A stretch of 14,920 bases of DNA from Bacteroidales bacterium (GTDB lineage: Bacteria > Bacteroidota > Bacteroidia > Bacteroidales > Bacteroidaceae), in the NCBI GenBank assembly GCA_004558535.1, contig SFCP01000040.1, forward strand, positions 1-14,920, in the 5' to 3' direction. This document shows positions 5,297 through 13,230 of the stretch, piece after piece. Position 1 is the first letter of the stretch, and every line of letters starts with the position of its first letter. The notes below the pieces were generated by a model. It did not search any database. It was not told the origin of the DNA and saw only the letters and a list, made by a program, of their open reading frames with translations. A program made the translations under genes and the position numbers.

Positions 5297-7441
5297 ATGA
5301 AAAACCTGATTACCACCACACTGCTGGCCCTGGCCACCCTGACGCAGGCACAGGCACAGACCGCACCCACCCGCGATGATATCATGAGCCGTGCCGACTC
5401 GCTGCGCTGGGACTCTTTGGAACGCACCCTCGGCGAGGCCGTCGTCACAGCCCGCCGTCCTGTAGCAAAAATCGAGGGGGACGCCCTCGTCACCACCGTA
5501 CAGAATACCTACCTGGCCCGGCTGCGCAGCGGCGAGGACGTACTGGCCAATATCCCCGGCCTGACAAAGAATCAGGACGGCTACGAAGTGACCGGCAAGG
5601 GTGCCCCCGTCTTCTACATCAACGGCCGGCAGGTGCGCGACAACAGCGAACTGGCACAGCTCCGCGCCGATGAAATCAAGAGCGTAGAGGTGGTCCGCAA
5701 TCCCGGCGCCCGCTATGACGCCACCGTCAATGCCGTGGTGCGCATCCGCACCGTGCGGCGCCAGGGCGAGGGCTTCGGCGTCGACGCTACGGGCACTTAC
5801 AGCCAGGGACGTTACGCTTCGGGCGATGGCTCCCTGCACCTGACGTACCGCAAGCGCAACTTCGACCTCTTCGGCGACGTCTATGGCAACACGGGACACA
5901 ACTTTTTCGAGAGCCTGATGGACCAGCAGGTCAAGGTGGACACGCTCTGGTCGCAACACACCCTGCAAAACGTCAAGGCGCACTGGAAGTACGCCGGCGG
6001 AAAGGCCGGATTTAACTGGGATATCAACGAGAAGCACTCCGTAGGTGCCCGCTACGAACTGTCGCGCAGCATCATGGAGAATGGCGACGGCTACCTGCGC
6101 GGAGAAATCCTGGCCGACGGCGTGCACAATGACGAGCTGAACAGCGACGTGAAGCACCGCGAAAAAGGTGACTTGCAGCACCAGCTCAACGTGTACTACG
6201 TAGGACAGCTGGGACGCGGTGAACTCTCGATCGATGCCGACTTCTTTGCCGGTGGCAAGAACCTGCACATCGAAACACAGGAGTACAGCGCCGAGCACGA
6301 CGACCGCACCGTCACCTCGGACAACCCCGTGCGCAACCGACTGGCTGCCGGCAAGGCGCAGTATGCTTTCCCGCTGTGGCGCGGACGCTTTGCCTTTGGC
6401 GCACAGTACACCAACACCAACCGCCATGATTACTACATCGTGCCGGTGCCGCAGTACGGCCTCGCCACTGCCTATTCGCAGCTGAAGGAGCAGAATGCCG
6501 CAGCCTTTGCCGAGTATTCCGCCATGGTGGGTCGCTTCCAGCTGGGCGCAGGCCTCCGCTACGAACACGTAGACTTCGATTACTATGACAATGGGGTGAG
6601 GCAGCCCGACCAGAGTCGCAAGTACGACCGCCTCTTCCCCAATCTCAGCGCCGCAACCCAATGGAAGGGCGTGCAGTGGATGCTCTCCTACAACGTAAAG
6701 ACCCGCCGGCCCAGCTATTCTGAGCTGTCGAACAACGTGACCTACGGCAACCGCTACCTGATGCAGAGCGGAAATCCCCTGCTCCGTCCCGTCATCACAC
6801 ACGACGTCACCTTGATGGGCGTATGGAAGTTCCTGCAGGGCGTGGTGACCTTCAAAAAGGAAAAAGATCAGATTATCAACTGGGGAGAGTCGCTGCCCGA
6901 CAATCCCTCGGCCACCAAAATCTACAATGTCAATCAGGACATTCCCTCGATGCACTTGATGCTGACCGTGGCGCCCAAGTTGGGATGCTGGAGGCCCTCG
7001 TGGACCTTTGTAGGCATGAAGCAGTGGCTCACCATGCAGATGCAGGAGGGTGAAATCAGCTTCAACAACCCCATGGCCGTGGTGCAGTGGAACAACGCTT
7101 TCGAGCTGCCCGGTGGTTTCCTGCTCAATGCCAACGCCTACTACGCCTCGCCCGGAAATTTCCAGAACATAAAAATACGGACCAAGGATTACGTCATCGT
7201 CGGCGCCTCGCTGCAAAAATCCTGGCTGAAGGACGCACTCAGCGTGACGGTCGGCGGCGAAGATTTCCTGCACAAGGCCGGCGACAACATGCCGCACATC
7301 TACATGTACCGCTCCGAATTGACACAGGGAGGGCAGTATGACAGCCGGAAGTTCTACGTCACCGTGCGCTACCGCTTCAACGTGCAGCGCAGCAAGTACA
7401 AAGGCAAAGGTGCCGCAGGCGATGAGCTGAACCGCCTGTAG
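5297..7441 (+). CDS. Outer-membrane beta-barrel protein, TonB-receptor-like
   Basis: A 714-residue outer-membrane protein. The ATG at 5297 is chosen because it starts a clear signal peptide (MKNLITTTLLALATLTQAQA, cleavage near residue 20). The frame is open back to a GTG at 5045, but that would bury the signal. Residues about 45-150 are plug-like, with GEAVVTARRP, VFYINGRQVR and VEVVRNPGARYDATVNAVVRI; this last motif is typical of the OMP_b-brl_3 (PF14905) family. The rest is a long series of amphipathic beta-strands ending in VTVRYRF, followed by a basic tail of about 17 residues. It lacks the N-terminal carboxypeptidase-like domain common in these receptors, and no SusD partner is present, so it is not a standard glycan-uptake pair. 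It follows the GntR gene after 248 bases and ends at a terminator. The ligand is unknown. Confidence 0.88.
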   Translation: MKNLITTTLLALATLTQAQAQTAPTRDDIMSRADSLRWDSLERTLGEAVVTARRPVAKIEGDALVTTVQNTYLARLRSGEDVLANIPGLTKNQDGYEVTGKGAPVFYINGRQVRDNSELAQLRADEIKSVEVVRNPGARYDATVNAVVRIRTVRRQGEGFGVDATGTYSQGRYASGDGSLHLTYRKRNFDLFGDVYGNTGHNFFESLMDQQVKVDTLWSQHTLQNVKAHWKYAGGKAGFNWDINEKHSVGARYELSRSIMENGDGYLRGEILADGVHNDELNSDVKHREKGDLQHQLNVYYVGQLGRGELSIDADFFAGGKNLHIETQEYSAEHDDRTVTSDNPVRNRLAAGKAQYAFPLWRGRFAFGAQYTNTNRHDYYIVPVPQYGLATAYSQLKEQNAAAFAEYSAMVGRFQLGAGLRYEHVDFDYYDNGVRQPDQSRKYDRLFPNLSAATQWKGVQWMLSYNVKTRRPSYSELSNNVTYGNRYLMQSGNPLLRPVITHDVTLMGVWKFLQGVVTFKKEKDQIINWGESLPDNPSATKIYNVNQDIPSMHLMLTVAPKLGCWRPSWTFVGMKQWLTMQMQEGEISFNNPMAVVQWNNAFELPGGFLLNANAYYASPGNFQNIKIRTKDYVIVGASLQKSWLKDALSVTVGGEDFLHKAGDNMPHIYMYRSELTQGGQYDSRKFYVTVRYRFNVQRSKYKGKGAAGDELNRL

Positions 7442-7467
7442 GAAAAAGATAAGTTATTAGGACCCGC

Positions 7468-7502
7468 AAAGGCCGGCATGCAGGACGTGTCGGCCTTTTT
7501 TC
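7468..7502 (+). terminator. Rho-independent terminator after the outer-membrane protein gene
   Basis: AAAGGCCGGCA (7468-7478) pairs with TGTCGGCCTTT (7488-7498) through 11 bp including one G-T wobble, around a 9-base loop. A run of T residues continues to 7501. It closes the ABC/GntR/outer-membrane unit. Confidence 0.85.
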
Positions 7503-7535
7503 GGCTGAAAATGAGCGGAAGTGGCGGATTATTCG

Positions 7536-7543
7536 TATTTTTG
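7536..7543 (+). promoter_or_regulatory. -7 promoter box for the mutarotase/permease pair
   Basis: TATTTTTG matches TAnnTTTG exactly and lies about 97 bases before the mutarotase start. The upstream -33 element is poor (no TTTG at 19-21 bases), so the call rests on the -7 box, its position after a terminator and the lack of a better candidate. Confidence 0.5.
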
Positions 7544-7639
7544 CCCGAAAAGGACTGCGGAAACCGTCGTCGCGCTCGGTCGAGGCGTACTTCCCTTCCC
7601 GGTTTCAGGCGGTTCTGACGAAATACTCCTATTAATATT

Positions 7640-8047
7640 ATGAATATCTCCGAAACTTATCAGACGGGCTATGCGGTGCGCCAATACGACGGCCCGGTGA
7701 AGCGCTACGTGCAGACGCTGGACCTGCGCAACGACCCGGCGCTGATTGCCGAGTACCGCCGGCGTCACAGCGAAAAGGAAGTGTGGCCCGAAATCCTGCA
7801 GGGCATTCGTGCCGTCGGCATCCTGGAAATGGAAATCTACATCCTCGATACACGCCTCGTGATGATTGTGGAAACGCCCCTCGACTTTGATTGGGACGAA
7901 GCCATGGCCCGCTTGGCGAAACTGCCCCGACAGGAGGAATGGGAGGACTATATGGCCATCTTCCAGCAAGCCCGTGCGGGCGCCACCTCGGCCGAAAAAT
8001 GGCAAAGGATGGACAGGATGTTCCACCTGTACGAACCGCAGAAATAA
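7640..8047 (+). CDS. L-rhamnose mutarotase family protein
   Basis: A 135-residue cytoplasmic protein of the L-rhamnose mutarotase family (PF05336, formerly DUF718), which interconverts alpha and beta anomers of a sugar. The conserved core motif is EYRRRHSEKEVWPE at 38-51, carrying the family's Tyr39, His43 and Trp49; the second motif EEWEDYM is at 99-105. It is longer than the usual 104-110 residues because of an N-terminal extension of about 20 residues. The FucP-type permease follows 89 bases downstream, which suggests that the substrate is L-fucose or another 6-deoxy sugar rather than rhamnose. No isomerase, kinase or aldolase gene is nearby. Substrate identity is inference. Confidence 0.85.
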   Translation: MNISETYQTGYAVRQYDGPVKRYVQTLDLRNDPALIAEYRRRHSEKEVWPEILQGIRAVGILEMEIYILDTRLVMIVETPLDFDWDEAMARLAKLPRQEEWEDYMAIFQQARAGATSAEKWQRMDRMFHLYEPQK

Positions 8048-8136
8048 ACCCCTGCCGGCCCCTGCCGACGGGGAGCTGCGAGGCATCCCTCCTGCGCCGA
8101 AATCCAATAGTCACCTGTCACTACACCAATATTATA

Positions 8137-9426
8137 ATGCAAAAGAAACTTGTCGAGAAGAAGTACCTGGCCACCTTCGTGCTGGTCACCGGTTTGTTCG
8201 CCCTGTGGGGCTTTGCCAACGATATAACCAATCCCATGGTCGCCGCCTTTCAGACGGTGATGGAGATTTCTGCCGCCAAAGCGTCGATGATACAGTTCGC
8301 CTTCTATGGCGGTTACTTCACCATGGCCATTCCCGCCGCGCTCTTCATACGCCGTTACAGCTACAAGCACGGCATCCTGCTGGGACTGGGGCTTTATTCG
8401 CTCGGGGCTTTCCTCTTTATCCCCGCAGCCGCCTATCAGGAGTTCACTTTCTTCTGTCTGTCGCTCTACATCCTGACCTTTGGACTGGCTTTTCTGGAGA
8501 CGACGGCCAATCCGTTTATCCTGTCGCTCGGCGACAAGGCGACGTCTACGCGGCGTCTGAACCTGGCGCAGGCTTTCAACCCTATGGGTTCCCTCCTGGG
8601 CATGCTGGTCGCTTCGCAGATCGTGCTGCCGGCACTTTGGTCGGACCGGCGGGATGCTGCGGGGCAGTTGATCTTCTCCGGACTGGACGCCGCTGAAAAG
8701 GAAGGCATCCGCGTGCACGATTTGGCCGTCATCCGCGATCCCTACGTGGCACTGGGCCTGGTGGTGCTGGTCTTTTTCCTGATTTTGCTGTTCAAGAAAA
8801 TGCCCGGCAAGGCCGCCACGAACACACAGATGCCCCTTCGTGGCACTTTGAAAAGGCTGTTGCAGAACAAAGTCTACCGCGAGGGCGTCGTGGCCCAGAT
8901 GTTCTACATCGGCGCGCAGATTATGATGTGGACCTTCATCATTCAGTACGCCGACCGCTTGGGCCTGGACAAAGCCGTGGCGCAGCGCTACAACATAGCG
9001 GCCATGGTGCTGTTCCTGAGTGGCCGGTTTGTGGGCACATTCCTGATGCGCTTCATCAATGGGCGGGCCTTGCTGACCGTCTTTGCGCTGTGTGCCGCCG
9101 TGCTCACCTGTGGTGTCGTGACCATCGACGGCATGGGCGGCCTGTACTGCCTGATAGCCGTGAGCACTTTCATGTCGGTGATGTTTCCGACCATCTACGG
9201 CATTGCCCTCGAGGACGTGAGCGAGACGGATACGACGCTGGGCGCCGCTTTCCTGGTGATGGCCATTGTGGGAGGCGCATTGATGCCGCCGTTGCAGGGC
9301 ATGATTATCGATGCCGGCGAAGTGGCAGGCTGGCCGGCCGTCAATGTGTCGTTCCTGCTGCCGCTCCTTTGCTTCGTGATGGTGTTTGTCTTCGGCTACC
9401 GGGCCTATCGTCTGCGCCGCGCTTGA
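8137..9426 (+). CDS. fucP: FucP-type sugar:proton symporter (MFS, FHS family)
   Basis: Inner-membrane transporter of 429 residues with about 12 hydrophobic helices, of the fucose/glucose/galactose permease family, which couples sugar uptake to proton entry. The ATG at 8137 is chosen because it starts MQKKLVEKKY directly before the first helix; the upstream open frame overlaps the mutarotase gene and looks non-coding. Asp29 in FANDITNP and Glu121 in LETTANPF match the positions of Asp46 and Glu135 needed for sugar binding and proton coupling in E. coli FucP. The central loop between helices 6 and 7 lies around residues 170-205. It is paired with the mutarotase gene, so L-fucose is the first guess; glucose or galactose remain possible, since the family shares these motifs. 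Confidence 0.88.
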   Translation: MQKKLVEKKYLATFVLVTGLFALWGFANDITNPMVAAFQTVMEISAAKASMIQFAFYGGYFTMAIPAALFIRRYSYKHGILLGLGLYSLGAFLFIPAAAYQEFTFFCLSLYILTFGLAFLETTANPFILSLGDKATSTRRLNLAQAFNPMGSLLGMLVASQIVLPALWSDRRDAAGQLIFSGLDAAEKEGIRVHDLAVIRDPYVALGLVVLVFFLILLFKKMPGKAATNTQMPLRGTLKRLLQNKVYREGVVAQMFYIGAQIMMWTFIIQYADRLGLDKAVAQRYNIAAMVLFLSGRFVGTFLMRFINGRALLTVFALCAAVLTCGVVTIDGMGGLYCLIAVSTFMSVMFPTIYGIALEDVSETDTTLGAAFLVMAIVGGALMPPLQGMIIDAGEVAGWPAVNVSFLLPLLCFVMVFVFGYRAYRLRRA

Positions 9427-9541
9427 ATGCCGGGCGGGTAGGGCCGGCCGACACCGGGCGAAAGGCTGCTTTCGGGCACTTAGGTGCTACTTCGTACAAA
9501 AAAACTTTATCCGGCACGCAGCCTCGTTCTGAAAAATAGTG

Positions 9542-9549
9542 TAACTTTG
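9542..9549 (+). promoter_or_regulatory. -7 promoter box upstream of the TPR/oxidoreductase cluster
   Basis: TAACTTTG matches TAnnTTTG exactly. The predicted start near 9556 would leave a leader of only about 22 bases before the ATG at 9578. The -33 region is weak. As no other -7 box was found before the alpha-subunit gene, this may be the promoter of the whole cluster. Confidence 0.5.
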
Positions 9550-9577
9550 CTACCAATACCATAATCCCCCCTTGCCC

Positions 9578-9850
9578 ATGAGCGTCCGGGAAGAAATAGA
9601 ACAACTCTTGGCCGACGGCCGTGCCATCGAAGCACAGGAGGCCGCGCGGCAGGCGCTTGCCCGGCATCCCGATGACGCCACGCTGCATTACTTGCTGGGA
9701 AAGGCCTGCCTGAAAACCGAAGACTGGCGCGGCGCACTCAATGCTTTCCTGGAAGCAGAGCGGATAGATCCGGACAGCCCGGCGGTGCAGTCGCGCCAGA
9801 TGGTGCAGGAAATCCTGGATTTCTACTGCAAGGATTACTACAATCCCTGA
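9578..9850 (+). CDS. Small tetratricopeptide-repeat protein
   Basis: A 90-residue soluble helical protein. The ATG at 9578 is preferred to the TTG two codons upstream. Residues about 4-70 carry two helix pairs of TPR type, with ALARHPDDATLHYLLGKACLKTEDWRGALNAFLEAERIDPDSP showing the usual Gly, Ala and Pro spacing. There is no signal peptide. It lies 108 bases before the ferredoxin-fused alpha subunit and probably shares its transcript. I recall TPR genes next to this oxidoreductase in other Bacteroidales, which suggests an assembly or partner-binding role, but that is inference. Confidence 0.8.
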   Translation: MSVREEIEQLLADGRAIEAQEAARQALARHPDDATLHYLLGKACLKTEDWRGALNAFLEAERIDPDSPAVQSRQMVQEILDFYCKDYYNP

Positions 9851-9907
9851 GGTGCGCCATCCCGTGGCGAGGTGGGAAATCTCTTATCCGTGATTATTAC
9901 TTCATGC

Positions 9908-9926
9908 GGTGGGCCGTGTGCTCACC
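9908..9926 (+). other. Short hairpin between the TPR and alpha-subunit genes
   Basis: GGTGGGC (9908-9914) pairs with GCTCACC (9920-9926), six Watson-Crick pairs and one wobble, around a 5-base loop. No T-tract follows, so it is not a terminator. It ends 32 bases before the alpha-subunit start and could affect RNA processing or translation, or be chance. Confidence 0.35.
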
Positions 9927-9958
9927 CCATACCTATAAACTATAAACAATAACTTGCG

Positions 9959-11356
9959 ATGAGCAAAATAAAAGGTGCTGTGGTAGTGGATGTCAATCGC
10001 TGCAAAGGCTGCAACCTATGTGTGGTTGCCTGTCCGACGCAGACGTTGGCCCTTACCACCAATGAAGTCAATCACAAGGGCTACGCCTATTCCTATATGG
10101 CTCAGCCCGATGCCTGTATCGGTTGCTCCTCCTGCGCCATCGTATGTCCCGATGGCTGTATCTCGGTCTACAAGACTCCGCGTCCTGCCGCCCGTCCCGC
10201 GGCGGCTGCCTGCGATGCACCGGTGGCGCAGCACGAACCCGAAAAAGTACCGTCCGTTCCGGCAGATGCCGAGGAGGGCGAAGTGCTCCTGATGAAGGGC
10301 AACGAGGCAATTGCCCACGCTGCCATAAGGTGCGGATGCGATGGCTACTTCGGCTATCCCATCACGCCGCAAAGTGAGGTGCTTGAAACCCTCTCGGAAC
10401 TGAAACCCTGGGAAACTACCGGCATGGTGGTGCTGCAGGCCGAAAGCGAAGTGGCCTCCATCAATATGCTGTACGGTGGAGGCGGTACGGGCAAGCGCGT
10501 CATGACTTCCTCCTCGAGTGTGGGCATTGCGCTCATGCAGGAGGGTATCAGTTATATGGCAGGTGCTGAGGTGCCGGGCGTCATCGTCAACGTGCAGCGC
10601 GGTGGTCCCGGTCTGGGTACCATCCAACCCTCGCAAAGTGATTACAACCAGGCCACGCGTGGCGGCGGCAACGGAGATTACAACCTGATCGTGCTGGCGC
10701 CCAATTCTGTGCAGGAGATGGCCGATTTCGTAGACCTGGCATTCACACTCGCGTTCAAGTACCGCAATCCGACCCTCATCCTGAGCGACGGCGTCATCGG
10801 ACAAATGATGGAAAAAGTGGTACTCCCGCCCTACAAACCCCGCCGCACGGAAGAGGAAATCGCGGCCGAGTGCCCCTGGGCAGCCAACGGACACGGCCTG
10901 GAAAAGCGAGGCGTGAACGTCATCACCTCGCTGGAACTGCAGTCCGTCGAGATGGAGAAGAGAAACCTGCACCTGCAGGCCAAGTACAAGGAAATCGCTG
11001 AAAACGAAGTGCGCTACGAAACCACTGACTGCGAGGATGCGGACTATCTCATCGTCGCCTTTGGTTCGGCAGCACGTATCTCGCAAAAGGCCATGAGCGT
11101 GGCGCGGCAGCAGGGACTGAAGGTGGGCCTGTTCCGCCCCATTACCCTGTGGCCGTTCCCCACCAAGGAAATCCATGCGATGGCTGCCGGCAAAAAGGGC
11201 GTGCTCGCAGTGGAAATCAATGCCGGACAGATGGTCTTCGACGTGCGGGCAGCTGTGGCCGGACAGGCACCTGTGGCCCACTTCGGCCGTTTGGGTGGCA
11301 TCGTCCCCTCGCCGGATGAAATCGTGGAGGCTCTGATTTCCAGTTTCTGCCATTGA
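9959..11356 (+). CDS. vorB: 2-oxoacid:ferredoxin oxidoreductase, ferredoxin domain fused to alpha subunit (VorB/KorA type)
   Basis: A 465-residue subunit of an enzyme that oxidatively decarboxylates a 2-oxoacid to its acyl-CoA and reduces ferredoxin. Residues 1-70 are a two-cluster ferredoxin: CxxCxxCxxxCP at Cys15, 18, 21, 25 and again at Cys53, 56, 59, 63, for two [4Fe-4S] centres. An Ala/Pro-rich linker spans about 73-105. The alpha-subunit domain starts near residue 108 and contains GNEAIAHAAIRCGCDGYFGYPITPQSEV, typical of VorB/KorA; a second domain begins near residue 350 (ADYLIVAFGSAARISQKA). In many organisms the ferredoxin is a separate delta subunit, so this is a fusion of two chains. 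Beta and gamma genes follow. The substrate could be 2-oxoisovalerate, other branched-chain oxoacids or 2-oxoglutarate; the sequence alone does not settle it. Confidence 0.9.
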   Translation: MSKIKGAVVVDVNRCKGCNLCVVACPTQTLALTTNEVNHKGYAYSYMAQPDACIGCSSCAIVCPDGCISVYKTPRPAARPAAAACDAPVAQHEPEKVPSVPADAEEGEVLLMKGNEAIAHAAIRCGCDGYFGYPITPQSEVLETLSELKPWETTGMVVLQAESEVASINMLYGGGGTGKRVMTSSSSVGIALMQEGISYMAGAEVPGVIVNVQRGGPGLGTIQPSQSDYNQATRGGGNGDYNLIVLAPNSVQEMADFVDLAFTLAFKYRNPTLILSDGVIGQMMEKVVLPPYKPRRTEEEIAAECPWAANGHGLEKRGVNVITSLELQSVEMEKRNLHLQAKYKEIAENEVRYETTDCEDADYLIVAFGSAARISQKAMSVARQQGLKVGLFRPITLWPFPTKEIHAMAAGKKGVLAVEINAGQMVFDVRAAVAGQAPVAHFGRLGGIVPSPDEIVEALISSFCH

Positions 11357-11703
11357 TGGCTTCGTTTCGTACGCACGAAATTCTCATCCCTATGCTCAAT
11401 TCCCACGAATCCGACATATTGGAGCGACTGAAGCACCCCGAACGGGAAGCGGAACGCCGCAAGGTGAGCCGCTCGCTCTACCTGCGCAATGTCCTCAACA
11501 GCATCTTTATCCTCCTGGCCCTTGTGGCCATGGTGGGTATCGGGCTGAATTGGGGCAGCATCGCTCCGACCTGGTGCTACGTGGTGGCGCTGATTGCCGT
11601 ATTGGTGAAAATCGCAGAGGCTGCCCTGCGCATGCCTTCCATGCTCCAGAAGCCGCGTGGCTCACGCTTTGATAAAAGCGAGCATGAGGCTACGGAATCC
11701 TAA
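11356..11703 (+). CDS. Small two-helix membrane protein inside the oxidoreductase operon
   Basis: A 115-residue protein with no recognised domain. The ATG at 11356 overlaps the alpha-subunit stop codon by one base (TGATG), suggesting coupled translation; an internal ATG at 11392 is an alternative that would give 103 residues. Residues about 15-43 are highly charged and helical (HESDILERLKHPEREAERRK). Two hydrophobic segments follow at about 45-66 and 71-92, then a charged tail. No signal peptide cleavage site is seen. Sitting between alpha and beta genes, it may anchor or regulate the complex at the membrane, but nothing in the sequence proves this. Confidence 0.75.
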   Translation: MASFRTHEILIPMLNSHESDILERLKHPEREAERRKVSRSLYLRNVLNSIFILLALVAMVGIGLNWGSIAPTWCYVVALIAVLVKIAEAALRMPSMLQKPRGSRFDKSEHEATES

Positions 11704-11740
11704 TAAGAACTTTAGAACACTCGCAAAATCGGATATATAT

Positions 11741-12559
11741 ATGAGTGAAGTTAAGAATACGTTGGACGGCAAGGCCGAAACCGCAGCGGAAACCATTGTC
11801 TGTCCCGAAAATTTGGTCTACGCAAAGCCCAAATTGATGAATGATCAGGCCATGCACTATTGTCCGGGCTGCTCGCACGGCGTGGTGCACAAACTCATCG
11901 CCGAAGTTATCGAGGAGATGGGAATGACCAACCGCACCATAGGCATCAGTCCCGTGGGATGCGCCGTCTTTGCCTATCGCTACCTCGATATCGATTGGCA
12001 GGAAGCTGCCCATGGCCGGGCACCCGCCTTGGCTTCAGCCTGCAAGCGACTTTGGCCCGACCGTCTCGTCTTCACGTACCAAGGCGACGGCGATGCTGCC
12101 TGCATCGGTACGGCTGAAACCATCCATGCACTGAACCGTGGCGAAAATATCACCATTATCTTTGTCAACAATGCCATCTACGGCATGACGGGCGGTCAAA
12201 TGGCGCCCACCACACTGCTGGGCATGAAGACAGCTACCTGTCCCGAGGGACGACGTGCCGACATTCACGGTTTCCCCTTGAAACTGACGGAAATGGCGGC
12301 TCTTCTCGAGGGTACTGCCTACGTTACCCGTCAAAGCGTGCACAGTGTTGCCGCCATCCGCAAGGCTAAAAAAGCCATCCGGCACGCTTTTGAAAATTCT
12401 ATGCAGGGAAAAGGCTCTAACCTCGTGGAGATTGTCTCGACCTGCTCCTCCGGCTGGAAACTTTCTCCCGAGAAAGCCAATAAATGGATGGAGGAACACA
12501 TGTTTGAGTATTACCACGTGGGCGATTTGAAAGACACCACGGCGCATCTGCACGACTGA
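11741..12559 (+). CDS. 2-oxoacid:ferredoxin oxidoreductase beta subunit, TPP-binding
   Basis: A 272-residue catalytic subunit that binds thiamine diphosphate and a [4Fe-4S] cluster (KorB/VorA-like). The ATG at 11741 is chosen because the open frame upstream overlaps the membrane-protein gene and has no start as good. The TPP motif is GDGD at 115-118 followed by NN at 143-144. Four cysteines fit the cluster ligands of this family: Cys41 and Cys44 in CPGC, Cys74 in PVGCAVF and Cys235 in STCSSG. It works with the alpha and gamma subunits encoded on either side. It lies 37 bases after the membrane-protein gene and 67 bases before the gamma gene, with no promoter seen between. Confidence 0.92.
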   Translation: MSEVKNTLDGKAETAAETIVCPENLVYAKPKLMNDQAMHYCPGCSHGVVHKLIAEVIEEMGMTNRTIGISPVGCAVFAYRYLDIDWQEAAHGRAPALASACKRLWPDRLVFTYQGDGDAACIGTAETIHALNRGENITIIFVNNAIYGMTGGQMAPTTLLGMKTATCPEGRRADIHGFPLKLTEMAALLEGTAYVTRQSVHSVAAIRKAKKAIRHAFENSMQGKGSNLVEIVSTCSSGWKLSPEKANKWMEEHMFEYYHVGDLKDTTAHLHD

Positions 12560-12626
12560 GAATGCAAGCGGTGGCGATACCCGTTGCCGCAACATCTATC
12601 CCACAAACCACTCAACCCAGAATAGC

Positions 12627-13175
12627 ATGCAACAAGAAATTATTATATCCGGTTTCGGCGGACAGGGCGTCCTCTCGATGGGAAAGATCTTGGCCTATGC
12701 CGGACTGATGGAAGGAAAAGAAGTCACCTGGATGCCCGCCTACGGCCCGGAGCAGCGTGGCGGAACGGCCAATGTGACGGTCATCGTGAGCGACGAGAAA
12801 ATTTCCTCGCCCATCCTCAGCACCTACGACACGGCCATCGTGCTCAACCAGCCTTCGCTGGATAAATTCCAGCCCTTGGTAAAGCCCGGAGGTACACTTA
12901 TTTACGACAGCTTCGGCATCCTGGACAAACCGACACGCACCGACATCGACGCCTATCACATCCACGCCATGGAGACGGCGGCTGAGATGAAACTCATGAA
13001 GTGCTTCAATATGTTCGTGCTGGGAGGACTGCTGAAGATTCACCCCATCGTGTCGCTGGAAAGCGTGATGAAAGCACTCAAGAAGACACTGCCCGAGCGT
13101 CATCACAAGCTCCTGCCCATGAACGAGCAGGCTATCCTGAAAGGCATGGAAATCATCGCCCGCCAGGAAGGCTGA
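12627..13175 (+). CDS. 2-oxoacid:ferredoxin oxidoreductase gamma subunit
   Basis: A 182-residue subunit of the pyruvate/ketoisovalerate oxidoreductase gamma family (KorC/PorG type). The diagnostic motifs are GFGGQG at 9-14 and YGPEQRGGTAN at 39-49. It completes the enzyme formed with the ferredoxin-alpha fusion and the beta subunit; the family is involved in CoA handling and subunit contacts. Length is normal. It is the last recognisable gene of the oxidoreductase cluster; the next gene starts 55 bases on and may be cotranscribed. Confidence 0.92.
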   Translation: MQQEIIISGFGGQGVLSMGKILAYAGLMEGKEVTWMPAYGPEQRGGTANVTVIVSDEKISSPILSTYDTAIVLNQPSLDKFQPLVKPGGTLIYDSFGILDKPTRTDIDAYHIHAMETAAEMKLMKCFNMFVLGGLLKIHPIVSLESVMKALKKTLPERHHKLLPMNEQAILKGMEIIARQEG

Positions 13176-13230
13176 AAGTTGGTTCCCTATCCCTGACAAA
13201 TTTACTTGAATATCCAAATAACAAACCGAA

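Noticed and set aside
5219..7297. 692-residue open frame antisense to the outer-membrane protein gene.
   Set aside because: Long antisense frames are expected in GC-rich genes with this codon bias. The product shows no domain, and the sense frame encodes a clear barrel.
10016..11353. 445-residue open frame antisense to the oxidoreductase alpha gene.
   Set aside because: The sense strand carries unmistakable ferredoxin and VorB motifs; the antisense product is His/Arg-rich without a family.
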